Made by a program: the position numbers and the translations under genes | Assembly (NCBI GenBank): GCA_002412595.1 | Contig: DHVJ01000061.1 | Location: 20,709 to 84,708 of the forward strand | DNA from: Anaerolineaceae bacterium UBA5211 | Lineage (GTDB): Bacteria; Chloroflexota; Anaerolineae; Anaerolineales; Anaerolineaceae | Direction of reading: 5' to 3' | Length of the DNA: 64,000 bases | Notes under the pieces: model-generated | Told to the model about the DNA's origin: nothing | The model's database searches: none | The model's input: the letters and a program-made list of their open reading frames with translations, nothing else | Part shown: piece after piece, positions 9,658 through 18,362 of the stretch | How positions within the stretch are numbered: position 1 is the first letter of the stretch | How the letters are laid out: each line of letters starts with the position of its first letter

Positions 9658-9816
9658 GAAGGCAGCCGCCAGCCCATCAGCCGCATCATCAGGGAGTGGC
9701 GCGAACCGGGCGGCAAGCATTACCTGGTGGAAACCAGCAAGGCATTGCAGTTCAATCTGACTCTGGCCGAGCCCAGCGGACGCTGGCTGGTAAGCCAAGT
9801 CAGTGTAAATAAGTAA
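9658..9816 (+). pseudogene. Degraded C-terminal gene fragment (possibly DUF6504-like)
   Basis: Between the nucleotidyltransferase and the aminotransferase, one frame reads a protein-like C-terminus (RIIREWREPGGKHYLVE ... WLVSQVSVNK) ending at the TAA at 9814. Upstream the frame is broken by TAG at 9655, and there is no start codon or ribosome site. The composition is that of a real protein tail. The R-W-R-E and YLVET pattern resembles the small DUF6504 family, but that match is from memory only. I see it as the remnant of a decayed gene. Confidence 0.45.
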
Positions 9817-9839
9817 ATAAAAATATTAAGGATGACAAC

Positions 9840-11000
9840 ATGGCAAAATCTTACCTCTCAGACCGCGTCGCACAATTAAAACCTTCCGGGATCCGCAAAT
9901 TTTTCGATATTGCCGCCACCATGAAGGAAGTGATATCCTTGGGCATCGGTGAACCCGATTTCGATTCCCCGCGCCCCATCGTTGAGGCCGGCATTCGCTC
10001 GCTGCAGCAAAACGAAACCCACTATACCGCCAACCGCGGCATTCTACCGCTGCGCACTGCCATCAGCGAACATTTGCAAAAGTTATACGGCGTCAGCTAC
10101 GACCCGCAGGAAGAGATCGTGGCCACCGTGGGCGGTTCTGAAGCGCTGCTGCTGGCCATTTCGGCTCTGCTGAACCCCGGCGATGAAGTGCTGCTGCCCA
10201 CCCCCTGTTTTGTTTCCTACCAGGGTGTCATCCTGATGGCCGGCGGCGTTTCGGTGGAAGTACCCAGCCGCATGGAGAACAATTTCGTGCCGGACCCCAA
10301 AGAGCTGGAAGCGGCCATCACGCCCAAAACCAAAGCCATCCTGATCAACTTTCCCTCCAACCCGACCGGCGCCGTCGCAGAACGCGAAACGCTGCTGGAG
10401 ATTGCTAAACTGGCTGAAAAACACGATTTGATCGTGATCTCGGATGAAATCTACGACCGCCTGGTTTACGGCGGGGAGCACGTGTGTTTCCCCTCGCTGC
10501 CCGGCATGCGCGAGCGCACCATTCTGATCGGCGGGTTCTCCAAAGATTACGCCATGACCGGATGGCGCATCGGTTTCATCTGCGCGCCCGAAGCAATTCT
10601 GGACGGAATCGCGCGCATTCACCAATACGTGATCATGTCCGCGCCCACCATGTCGCAGTATGCCGCGCTGGAAGGATTGACCAGCTGTGAAAGTTACGTG
10701 CAGGATATGGTGAAAGAATACGACCGGCGGCGTAAGCTGGTCGTGGAAAGCTTCAACTACATCGGCCTGCCCACTTTTGAGCCGCGCGGCGCTTTTTACG
10801 CCTTCCCCAAAGTAAGCGTGACCGGCATGAACGACGAAGAGTTTGCCGAGCGCCTGCTGACCGAAAAAGAGGTAGCGGTGGTACCCGGCTCGGCCTTCGG
10901 CCCCGGCGGCGAAGGTTTCGTGCGCTGCTCCTACGCGACTGCTTACGACCAGTTGGAAGAGGCCCTGGATCGCATCCATCAGTTCGTTAAATCTATTTGA
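9840..11000 (+). CDS. PLP-dependent aminotransferase, class I/II
   Basis: A 386-residue fold-type I aminotransferase. SFPSNPTG-type (NFPSNPTGAV) and SDEIYDRLVYGG motifs precede the PLP lysine in GGFSKDYAMTGWRIG near residue 237. The C-terminal Arg that binds substrate carboxylate is in FVRCSYA. Length and motifs fit the aspartate/aromatic aminotransferase group (AspC/PatA-like); the amino-acid specificity is open. AAGGATGACAAC precedes the ATG. The downstream region is the GxxExxY repeat unit. Confidence 0.92.
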   Translation: MAKSYLSDRVAQLKPSGIRKFFDIAATMKEVISLGIGEPDFDSPRPIVEAGIRSLQQNETHYTANRGILPLRTAISEHLQKLYGVSYDPQEEIVATVGGSEALLLAISALLNPGDEVLLPTPCFVSYQGVILMAGGVSVEVPSRMENNFVPDPKELEAAITPKTKAILINFPSNPTGAVAERETLLEIAKLAEKHDLIVISDEIYDRLVYGGEHVCFPSLPGMRERTILIGGFSKDYAMTGWRIGFICAPEAILDGIARIHQYVIMSAPTMSQYAALEGLTSCESYVQDMVKEYDRRRKLVVESFNYIGLPTFEPRGAFYAFPKVSVTGMNDEEFAERLLTEKEVAVVPGSAFGPGGEGFVRCSYATAYDQLEEALDRIHQFVKSI

Positions 11001-11603
11001 TTAGCCACAGATGGACACAGATACTTAAAATATTAATTTGATACTTGGTTTGTCAGCACTTGTGCGCCAAATAAGCTACATTACAGATAATATATGGATT
11101 GATAAACACAGATAAATCAATACACATCCATGATGGTTAATAAATCTGACAACTTCGAATCGCTGAATGCCTGTACCCGAAAAATCATCGGCTGTGCCTT
11201 TCGGGTCAGCAACCAATTGGGTCCGGGTTTTCTGGAAAAGGTTTATGAAAACGCGCTGGTGTTGGAACTCACAAATATCGGCTTGAAATATGAACAACAG
11301 GTACCACTCAAAGTCCGCTATGAAGGAATTATTGTTGGTGATTTCATAGCGGATTTATTGATTGAAGATGCGATTCTGGTAGAATTGAAAGCGGTTGATG
11401 CTTTGAGTAATGTTCACATGGCGCAGTGCCTGAATTACCTCAAAGCAACCGGCTTGAAGCTTTGCCTTCTGATCAATTTCGGAACGCAAAAGGTCCAAAT
11501 AAAAAGAATCATTAATTCGTAAAGTTTTCGTGGATGAACGTTTTTATCTGTGTTTATCTGCCTAAATCTATAAAGTTCTTATATCTGTGTTCATCTGTGG
11601 TTA
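11001..11603. mobile_element. Nested inverted-repeat unit carrying a GxxExxY gene
   Basis: The GxxExxY gene is bracketed by two pairs of inverted repeats. The outer pair (11002-11022 and 11583-11603) matches at 19 of 21 positions and has the core CCACAGATG-ACACAGAT. The inner pair (about 11101-11117 and 11543-11558) shares GATAAACACAGATAAA. The unit is 603 bp, ends about 20 bp from the gatB start codon, and has no transposase. The same core recurs at 47.8 kb and 52.3-52.5 kb without the gene. A mobile or formerly mobile non-autonomous unit is inferred. Confidence 0.55.
11130..11522 (+). CDS. GxxExxY protein (PD-(D/E)xK nuclease-like)
   Basis: A 130-residue protein with the family motif GPGFLEKVYENAL (GxxExxY) near residues 34-42. 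It then has FIADLLIEDAILVELKA, which matches the D...ExK core of the PD-(D/E)xK nuclease superfamily. Members are small, often multi-copy and of unknown function. This copy is flanked on both sides by inverted CACAGAT-type repeats, an association that may be functional. There are two possible Met starts (11130 and 11133), and no strong ribosome site is visible. Confidence 0.88.
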   Translation: MMVNKSDNFESLNACTRKIIGCAFRVSNQLGPGFLEKVYENALVLELTNIGLKYEQQVPLKVRYEGIIVGDFIADLLIEDAILVELKAVDALSNVHMAQCLNYLKATGLKLCLLINFGTQKVQIKRIINS

Positions 11604-11624
11604 CAAAACGTGGTTACTAAGAAT

Positions 11625-13076
11625 ATGAAATACATTGCTGACATTGGATTAGAAGTACATGTGGAGCTGGCAACCAACTCCAAGATGTTCTGTTCGTGCG
11701 CGGTGGTGGACCCCACCGCGACCGAGCCCAACACAGCGGTGTGCCCGGTGTGCTGCGGCATGCCCGGCGTGCTGCCGGTGATCAATCGCAGCGCGGTCGA
11801 GCTGGCCATCAAGGCCGGCCTGGCGCTCAACTGCAGCATCGCAGAAACCAGCATCTTCGCGCGTAAGAACTATTTCTATCCCGACCTGCCCAAGGGCTAC
11901 CAGATCTCCCAATACGAATATCCGCTGGCAACTAAAGGCTACCTGCTTATCCGCACCTCAGAAGGCGAAAAGAAGATCCGCGTGACGCGTGCCCACCTGG
12001 AAGAGGACACCGGTAAATTGACCCACATGGACGAGAACGGCGAAACCTATTCGCTGGTGGACCTCAACCGCGCCGGCATTCCCCTGCTGGAAATCGTGAG
12101 CGAGCCGGATATGCACACCGTAGAAGAAGTGAAAGCTTACAGCCACGAGCTGCGCCTGTTATTGCGCTGGCTGGGCGTCAGCAGCGGCGACATGGAAAAA
12201 GGCAGCATGCGTTTTGAAGCCAACCTGTCCATGCGCCCGGAAGGCTGCGAGGAACTGGGCACGCGCGTGGAGGTCAAAAACCTGAACAGCTTCCGCGCCA
12301 TGGAACAGGCCATCCTGTACCAGATGGACATTCAACGCGAAACACTCTCCAGCGGTGGAAAAGTCCAGCAGCAAACATTGGGCTGGAACGACGCCACCGG
12401 CAAAACGGTCATCCAGCGCAGCAAAGAAGACGCCAACGACTACCGCTACTTCCCCGAACCCGACCTGCCGCCCCTGGTGGTGAACGCCGCCTGGCTGGGC
12501 AGCATTAAAAAGAACATGCCGGACCTGCCAGATGCCAAACGGGCACGCTACACCCAAGAACTTGGCCTGAAACAGGAAGATATCGAGCGCCTGGTGGAAG
12601 AAAGAGAGACCTGCCAATTTTACGAAGATTGTCTGGCCGCCGCGCCAGGGTTACCGCCCAAAAGCATCGCCAACTGGATGCTGACCGACTTGTTCGCATG
12701 GCTCAACCTGAACGGAGTCGCGCTGGAAAGCGTCAACCCCGAATCCTTTGTCCAATTGGTTGAATTGGTGGACAAAGGCACCATCAATCAAAGTACCGGC
12801 AAGGAAGTTTTGGCCGAAATGCTTTCCAGCGGGAAATCCGCCATGGAGATCATCGATGCCAAAGGCTTGCATCAAATATCCGACAACAGCCTGATCACCG
12901 AGTTGGTACAGGGCGTTCTGCAAGCCAATCCGAATGAGGTGCAGGCTTATCTTTCCGGCAAGGAAACGCTGGCCAACTGGATGTTCGGCCAGGTGATGAA
13001 AGAAGCCAAGGGTAAGGCCAACCCGCAGGTGGTGAAGCAAGAATTGCAGCAGCAACTGGACGCTTTGAAATCCTGA
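11625..13076 (+). CDS. gatB: Asp-tRNA(Asn)/Glu-tRNA(Gln) amidotransferase subunit B
   Basis: A 483-residue GatB, the tRNA-binding and kinase subunit of the GatCAB transamidosome that converts Glu-tRNA(Gln) and Asp-tRNA(Asn) into Gln- and Asn-tRNA. The start MKYIADIGLEVHVEL, CSC...CPVCCGMPG zinc-site cysteines, KNYFYPDLPKGYQIS and DYRYFPEPDLPPL are all diagnostic. The C-terminal YqeY-like tail is present. The ATG at 11625 fits family starts; a GTG at 11610 is also in frame. The upstream 20 bp belong to a dispersed repeat, so there is no clear ribosome site. gatA and gatC are not in the window. Confidence 0.97.
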   Translation: MKYIADIGLEVHVELATNSKMFCSCAVVDPTATEPNTAVCPVCCGMPGVLPVINRSAVELAIKAGLALNCSIAETSIFARKNYFYPDLPKGYQISQYEYPLATKGYLLIRTSEGEKKIRVTRAHLEEDTGKLTHMDENGETYSLVDLNRAGIPLLEIVSEPDMHTVEEVKAYSHELRLLLRWLGVSSGDMEKGSMRFEANLSMRPEGCEELGTRVEVKNLNSFRAMEQAILYQMDIQRETLSSGGKVQQQTLGWNDATGKTVIQRSKEDANDYRYFPEPDLPPLVVNAAWLGSIKKNMPDLPDAKRARYTQELGLKQEDIERLVEERETCQFYEDCLAAAPGLPPKSIANWMLTDLFAWLNLNGVALESVNPESFVQLVELVDKGTINQSTGKEVLAEMLSSGKSAMEIIDAKGLHQISDNSLITELVQGVLQANPNEVQAYLSGKETLANWMFGQVMKEAKGKANPQVVKQELQQQLDALKS

Positions 13077-13093
13077 CCGATCGATTAAAATTC

Positions 13094-13121
13094 AGGCCTG
13101 CCCTACCGGCAGGCCTTTTTA
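13094..13121 (+). terminator. Rho-independent terminator after gatB
   Basis: A perfect 9-bp stem AGGCCTGCC / GGCAGGCCT with a 5-base loop, followed by a T-rich tail. Confidence 0.9.
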
Positions 13122-13210
13122 TTTTATTCGCATATAAATGTAATTTTAATGATGGAAATTACCGTTATAAAAATCAGAGCAAAATTCATGAGTGGAGGAC
13201 ATTCATCATC

Positions 13211-13238
13211 TTGACGGTGTGTACGGAAATCTTAAACT
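13211..13238 (+). promoter_or_regulatory. Candidate promoter for the dehydrogenase gene
   Basis: TTGACG and TAAACT are separated by 16 bases about 100 bp before the start codon, in an otherwise empty 260-bp gap behind the gatB terminator. This is a pattern match only. Confidence 0.35.
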
Positions 13239-13335
13239 ATAGTTGAATCAAAATACAATAAACTACAACGCAGCTCAGGCAGCAATAAAAAACGGCTCTG
13301 CTTGAGAATTGTTTTTTTCAGAAGGAGAATGAAAA

Positions 13336-14622
13336 ATGAATGCAACGACCAATGCCTTTCAAATGGCGCAGCAGCAATTTGACCAAGTCGCCAACGAACT
13401 GAATCTAGACCAACAGGTGCGCGAGTATTTGCGCTGGCCGCTGCGAGAGTTTCATTTCCGCATTCCCGTACGCATGGATAATGGTCTGATCCGTGTGTTC
13501 AACGGCTTCCGCGTGCAGCATAACGACGCCATCGGGCCCTGCAAAGGCGGTATCCGTTTCCATCCTTCTGAAACCATCGATACCGTGCGCGCGCTGGCCA
13601 CCTGGATGACCTGGAAATGCGCGGTCGCCAACATTCCCTTGGGCGGCGGCAAGGGCGGCGTGATCGTTGACCCGGCCACGCTGACCAACAGCGAGAAGGA
13701 ACGCCTGTGCCGCGGGTATATCCAGCAAATTTGGCGCGAGATCGGACCGCGCCAGGACGTGCCGGCTCCGGACGTGGGCACCACCCCGCAGATGATGGGC
13801 TGGATGATGGACGAATATTCCAAATTAGCTGGCCAATACACCCCCGGCGTTATCACCGGTAAACCGGTGGGCGGCGGCGGTTCGCTGGGCCGCACGGAAG
13901 CCACCGGCTACGGCGTCATCTACAACCTGCGCGAGGCCATGCAGCGGCTCAAGATCGACCCTTCCAAATGCAGTGCAGCCATTCAGGGCTTCGGCAACGT
14001 AGCCCAATACGCCGCCATCGGCTTCACTGAACTGCTGAAAGGCAAGGTCATGGCCGTGTCCTATTGGGACCGCGACGACCGCACCAGCTACACGGTCAGC
14101 CACGCCAAGGGCATTGACCCGCACTTCCTGATGAGCATCACCGACCAATATGGTTCAATCAATAAGGATAAAGCCAAAGCGGAAGGTTACCAGATTGAGG
14201 ACGCCAATGCCTGGATTGGCAAGGACGTGGATGTGTTGATCCCAGCTGCAATTGAAGGGCAGATCAATGCCGAGACAGTCGAATTGATCTCCGGAAAAGT
14301 GCGCCTGATCGCCGAAGGCGCCAACGGCCCCACCACCCTTGAAGCCGATGAGCAGCTCAAGAAGCGCGGTGTGTTCATGGTGCCGGATTTCCTGTGCAAC
14401 GCCGGCGGCGTCACCGTTTCCTATTTCGAGAGCGTGCAGAACGACATGAACTACTATTGGACCAGCAAAGAAGTTCTGGAACGGTTGGATGACAAGATCA
14501 CCACTGCTTTCCATAGCGTTTATGAAGTGTACGAAAAAGAGCACGTGTACATGCGCGACGCGGCTTATATGGTAGCCATCAACCGCGTGGTCAAAGCCAT
14601 GCAGCTGCGCGGCTGGATTTAA
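13336..14622 (+). CDS. Glu/Leu/Phe/Val dehydrogenase (glutamate dehydrogenase)
   Basis: A 428-residue amino-acid dehydrogenase. The substrate-binding motif GPCKGGIRFHP and the catalytic-lysine region KCAVANIPLGGGKGGV occupy the N-terminal half. The NAD(P)-binding glycine motif GFGNVAQYAA is near residue 220. Length and motifs fit hexameric glutamate dehydrogenase, which interconverts glutamate with 2-oxoglutarate and ammonia. AGAAGGAGA sits about eight bases upstream of the ATG. It is monocistronic, with terminators on both sides. Leucine or another substrate cannot be fully excluded. Confidence 0.92.
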   Translation: MNATTNAFQMAQQQFDQVANELNLDQQVREYLRWPLREFHFRIPVRMDNGLIRVFNGFRVQHNDAIGPCKGGIRFHPSETIDTVRALATWMTWKCAVANIPLGGGKGGVIVDPATLTNSEKERLCRGYIQQIWREIGPRQDVPAPDVGTTPQMMGWMMDEYSKLAGQYTPGVITGKPVGGGGSLGRTEATGYGVIYNLREAMQRLKIDPSKCSAAIQGFGNVAQYAAIGFTELLKGKVMAVSYWDRDDRTSYTVSHAKGIDPHFLMSITDQYGSINKDKAKAEGYQIEDANAWIGKDVDVLIPAAIEGQINAETVELISGKVRLIAEGANGPTTLEADEQLKKRGVFMVPDFLCNAGGVTVSYFESVQNDMNYYWTSKEVLERLDDKITTAFHSVYEVYEKEHVYMRDAAYMVAINRVVKAMQLRGWI

Positions 14623-14647
14623 ACCATCCTTTTTTGAATATAAAATG

Positions 14648-14679
14648 AGCGGAATTGGGTCAACCGGTTCCGCTTTTTT
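14648..14679 (+). terminator. Rho-independent terminator after the dehydrogenase
   Basis: AGCGGAA / TTCCGCT form the stem, with partial inner pairing, followed by six T. Confidence 0.8.
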
Positions 14680-14761
14680 GCCTTAAAATAAAGAGAATGG
14701 AAAAATAATGGTTATCATTGTATACTCTTTCTGAAAACCTGGTTAAAGGAGGGTCCAAACT

Positions 14762-15889
14762 ATGAAGCTGACAGTATCGCAAGCACAATTAGCCCACGGG
14801 CTGGGGGTTGTTTCGAGGGCTGTATCGCCCAGAAGCACGCTGCCTGTACTCAACAATATCCTGATTGCCACCGATGACGGTCGTCTGCGCATTTCAGCCA
14901 CCAACCTGGAGTTGGGTATCACCTGCTGGATCGGAGCACAAATCGAAGAAGAAGGCAGCATCACCATACCCGCGCGCATTTTTGCGGATCTGATCAGCAC
15001 CCTGCCAGGCGATAAAGTCAGTTTATCGCTTAACGCCAGAACCCAATCGCTCAACATCCACAGCGGATCATCCAACTTCGATATCAAGGGTATCGACGCG
15101 CAGGAATTTCCGCCCATGCCGGTGCCGGACCTATCCGCCGGCGTTGAGTTGAACGTGGCAGATTTCAAAGACATGATCCGCCAGGTCGGTTTTGCCGCTT
15201 CCTCGGATGAAGCCCGTCCGGTTTTGCAGGGCGTTCTGATGGAGATCAATGGCAACCAGATGTCGCTGGCAGCTACGGACGGTTTCCGCATTGCCGTGCG
15301 CAATGCCGAGTTATCCACTTCTTTGAGCAATCCGGTCAAAGTCATCATTCCAGCACGTTCGCTGGGTGAGCTGGCCCGCATCGCCACCGACGGCAACGAA
15401 TCCGTCACCATGGTAGTTCCCCAGGAACGCGGACAGGTGATTTTTCACATGAAAGACGCCGAGCTGGTTACCCAATTAATTGAGGGTAATTTCCCGGATT
15501 ACCGTGCCATTATCCCACGCAGTTTCAAAACGCGCACCATCATTTCCACAGCAGAATTTTTGAAAGCCTGCCGCCAGGCGGAGATCATCGCCCGCGAAAG
15601 CAACTACGTTATCCGGATGACCATTCAGCCCCAGGAAGGCGGACCGGGCTCGGTGGAATTCAGCACACAATCCGAAGAAATGGGTTCCGGTGAAGTAGTG
15701 GTGGATGCCAATATTGAAGGCCCGGAATTACTGGTAGCTTTCAATGTGAGCTACCTGAGCGACGTACTGGAAGTCATCGGCACACCTAACACCATCCTGG
15801 AAACCAATGCCAATAACACGCCCGGTATGCTATCACCAGTTGGCGATGAAAGTTACAAACACGTCATCATGCCGATGCACTTGGGATAA
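14762..15889 (+). CDS. dnaN: DNA polymerase III beta subunit (sliding clamp)
   Basis: A 375-residue beta clamp made of three similar domains. The start MKLTVSQAQL, LPVLNNILI near residue 25, the middle-domain segment DEARPVLQGVLMEI and the C-terminal HVIMPMHLG are typical. It encircles DNA and tethers the replicative polymerase and repair factors. AGGAGGG lies seven bases before the ATG. It is not next to dnaA here, unlike the common dnaA-dnaN order, and no DnaA-box cluster flanks it. The parS pair is about 4.3 kb downstream. Confidence 0.96.
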   Translation: MKLTVSQAQLAHGLGVVSRAVSPRSTLPVLNNILIATDDGRLRISATNLELGITCWIGAQIEEEGSITIPARIFADLISTLPGDKVSLSLNARTQSLNIHSGSSNFDIKGIDAQEFPPMPVPDLSAGVELNVADFKDMIRQVGFAASSDEARPVLQGVLMEINGNQMSLAATDGFRIAVRNAELSTSLSNPVKVIIPARSLGELARIATDGNESVTMVVPQERGQVIFHMKDAELVTQLIEGNFPDYRAIIPRSFKTRTIISTAEFLKACRQAEIIARESNYVIRMTIQPQEGGPGSVEFSTQSEEMGSGEVVVDANIEGPELLVAFNVSYLSDVLEVIGTPNTILETNANNTPGMLSPVGDESYKHVIMPMHLG

Positions 15890-16021
15890 TTGTCCTTACA
15901 ATTCACGCATTTGCTGGTCAGGTGTATTACAATTTGAATTCATCGTGAAATCTTGAGTGGATTTCAGAGTTTGAATCATGCTGTAATAGCATAATCCTGG
16001 AAAGACAGTTTTTTAAAAGTA

Positions 16022-18358
16022 ATGCAATCATTTTCAAATTCCTCTGACCGATTAATGAGCATCACCTTGGCACTGGGGCAATATCCCATGCTCAGCAGCC
16101 GTATCCGCAGCAAAATGCGCCACGAGCTTTACAAGCACGGAATCATCGAGAAGCATGAATTTGAAGAGCTGATCCGCAAGCAGGCTATACGCACACAAGA
16201 ACTGGAAGGACTGCTCAACCCGGTAGGTGAGGAACCAACCGAACTTTGGGAAGAGCGCATAATTCGTGTGCGCGACCAGATGACTGATTTGACCTTCAGC
16301 CAGCACCTTTCGTTTGACCTTTTTCAAAATATCATCACGGACATCCTCAACGAGCGCGGCGTACAGCGCACCGACCCCAACCTGACATTCAACCCTGAAC
16401 AAGCACCCCAGGAATTGATTTTCGAACACGCCTGGGCTATCCTGCGCCTGCCGCCGGAAGAACGCGGGAAATACGAACACCATCTGGAAGAATCACGCGT
16501 GGTGCTAATCCGCACCATGATCAGCGACCAGCTTCCCTATGTCAATATCGCCAAACGTTGGTTTACCATCCCCGACCTGGCCGAAATCCGCAAACGCAAG
16601 ATCGGCGCCGGCAGGGTAGGCGGCAAAGCTGCCGGTATGCTGCTGGCGCACCGCATTCTGAGCGAAGAACTCCCGGAAGAATTGAAAGGCCATTTACGCA
16701 AACCGGAATATTACTTCATTGGTTCCAACGAAATGTATGCTTTCTTCACCATGAACGATCTGGAACGCTGGAACGACCAGAAATATAAGGATGAAGATCA
16801 CATGCGGGCAGATTATCCGAAATTGGTAAAAGACTTTACCTCGGGTCGTCTTCCCAGCGACATTCTGGAAAAACTGGAAGGGATATTAGAAGATATTGGG
16901 AAACGCCCATTAATTGTACGGTCGTCCAGTTTATTGGAAGACAGTTTTGGGACTTCATTTGCCGGCAAGTACGAAAGCATTTTCCTGTCCAACCAGGGCA
17001 GCCTCAAAGAAAACCTGAAGGCGCTCAGCAACGCCATCACACGCGTATATGCCTCAACGCTCAATCCGGATGCCCTACTCTACCGGCGCAGCAAAGGCCT
17101 GCAGGATTACGACGAACGCATGGCGATTCTGATCATGGCAGTGGAAGGAAAATCCTATAAAGGCAGCTTCCTGCCGGACGCGGCCGGTGTAGCTTTCAGC
17201 CGCAATCTGTACCGCTGGGCGCCTCAGATCCGCCGCGAAGACGGATTTGTGCGCCTGGTGTGGGGACTGGGCACGCGAGCAGTGGACCGGGTCGGCAACG
17301 ACTACCCGCGCCTGATCGCGCTCAGCCACCCGCTGCTGCGCCCCACGCCTGACCAACGTACAATGGAACGCTGTTCTCAGCAATACGTAGATTTGATCAA
17401 CCTGGAAAAGAATAAGCTGGAAACCGTGCCCATCCACAGCATCCTGGACCCGGAGTATCCGCCGCTGCGCTACATCGCTCAATTAAAAGAAGAAGGTTAT
17501 TTCACCTCACTGCATTCACGCTTGATGGAAAGCGACAAAGACAAGCTGGTACTGACCTTTGAAGACTTAATGAGGCGCACCCCCTTCGCAGAATATATGC
17601 GCCAATTCCTGCAGACTCTGGAGCGCAGTTACCAATATCCGGTAGATTTGGAATTTACCCTGCAAATCAACGAAGAAAACAATGGGGAACCCGATTTGTT
17701 GTTCACCTTCCTGCAGTGCCGCCCGCAGAGCCGTTTAGCCGAAAGCAAAGAAATTAACATCCCAGGCCACCTGCCCGAGAAGGATGTCATTCTACAGACG
17801 CGCTTCATGGTACCGCAGGGCATGGTCGATAATATCGAATATGTGGTCTTTGTCCCGCCGGGAGAGTACTTTAAATTAAACGTCAACGAACGCTTTGAGT
17901 TAGCGCGCGCCGTCGGCAAGCTGAACGAGAAATTGAAAGGCAGGCAATTCATCCTGGTTGGGCCGGGCCGTTGGGGCAGCACCAATGTAGATTTGGGAAT
18001 TCCAGTCGGCTACAGCGATATATTCAATACACGGGCGTTGGTAGAAATGTCCGGTAAAGAGATCGGCCCTTCACCGGAGCCTTCACTGGGTACGCATTTC
18101 TTCCAGGACTTGCTGGAAGCGCAGATCTATCCGCTGGCAATCTACCTGGACGATCCGCAAAGCATCTTCCAACCATCCTTCTTCTACCATTCGCCCAACT
18201 GCATCGAGGAATTCATCCCGGCCGAAGAAAGCACCAAAGAACGTTTGCGCCTGATCAAAATTGACGAATACCGTAAAGGGCACATGCTGCGGCTGGTGAT
18301 GGACGAAGAGCACAGCACCGCCATCGGCTACCTGCTGCCCAAAATTCCTGAAGCCTAA
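16022..18358 (+). CDS. PEP/pyruvate-binding domain protein (PPDK-like)
   Basis: A 778-residue protein whose centre matches the ATP-grasp PEP/pyruvate-binding domain of phosphoenolpyruvate synthase and pyruvate phosphate dikinase. GGKAAGMLLA (about 199-208) and PLIVRSSSLLEDSFGTSFAG (about 298-317) are clear nucleotide-binding motifs. The swivelling phosphohistidine and TIM-barrel domains are not recognisable, so it is not a complete PEP synthase. Similar proteins occur as stand-alone PEP-binding proteins of unknown reaction. Late motif GPGRWGS (near 643) also marks this group. It follows dnaN in the same direction after 132 bp. Confidence 0.8.
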   Translation: MQSFSNSSDRLMSITLALGQYPMLSSRIRSKMRHELYKHGIIEKHEFEELIRKQAIRTQELEGLLNPVGEEPTELWEERIIRVRDQMTDLTFSQHLSFDLFQNIITDILNERGVQRTDPNLTFNPEQAPQELIFEHAWAILRLPPEERGKYEHHLEESRVVLIRTMISDQLPYVNIAKRWFTIPDLAEIRKRKIGAGRVGGKAAGMLLAHRILSEELPEELKGHLRKPEYYFIGSNEMYAFFTMNDLERWNDQKYKDEDHMRADYPKLVKDFTSGRLPSDILEKLEGILEDIGKRPLIVRSSSLLEDSFGTSFAGKYESIFLSNQGSLKENLKALSNAITRVYASTLNPDALLYRRSKGLQDYDERMAILIMAVEGKSYKGSFLPDAAGVAFSRNLYRWAPQIRREDGFVRLVWGLGTRAVDRVGNDYPRLIALSHPLLRPTPDQRTMERCSQQYVDLINLEKNKLETVPIHSILDPEYPPLRYIAQLKEEGYFTSLHSRLMESDKDKLVLTFEDLMRRTPFAEYMRQFLQTLERSYQYPVDLEFTLQINEENNGEPDLLFTFLQCRPQSRLAESKEINIPGHLPEKDVILQTRFMVPQGMVDNIEYVVFVPPGEYFKLNVNERFELARAVGKLNEKLKGRQFILVGPGRWGSTNVDLGIPVGYSDIFNTRALVEMSGKEIGPSPEPSLGTHFFQDLLEAQIYPLAIYLDDPQSIFQPSFFYHSPNCIEEFIPAEESTKERLRLIKIDEYRKGHMLRLVMDEEHSTAIGYLLPKIPEA

Positions 18359-18362
18359 AGCG

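Noticed and set aside
14623..16021. Replication origin next to dnaN
   Set aside because: No dnaA gene and no cluster of TTATCCACA boxes; a single near match (TTATCCACT near 15310) lies inside dnaN coding sequence.
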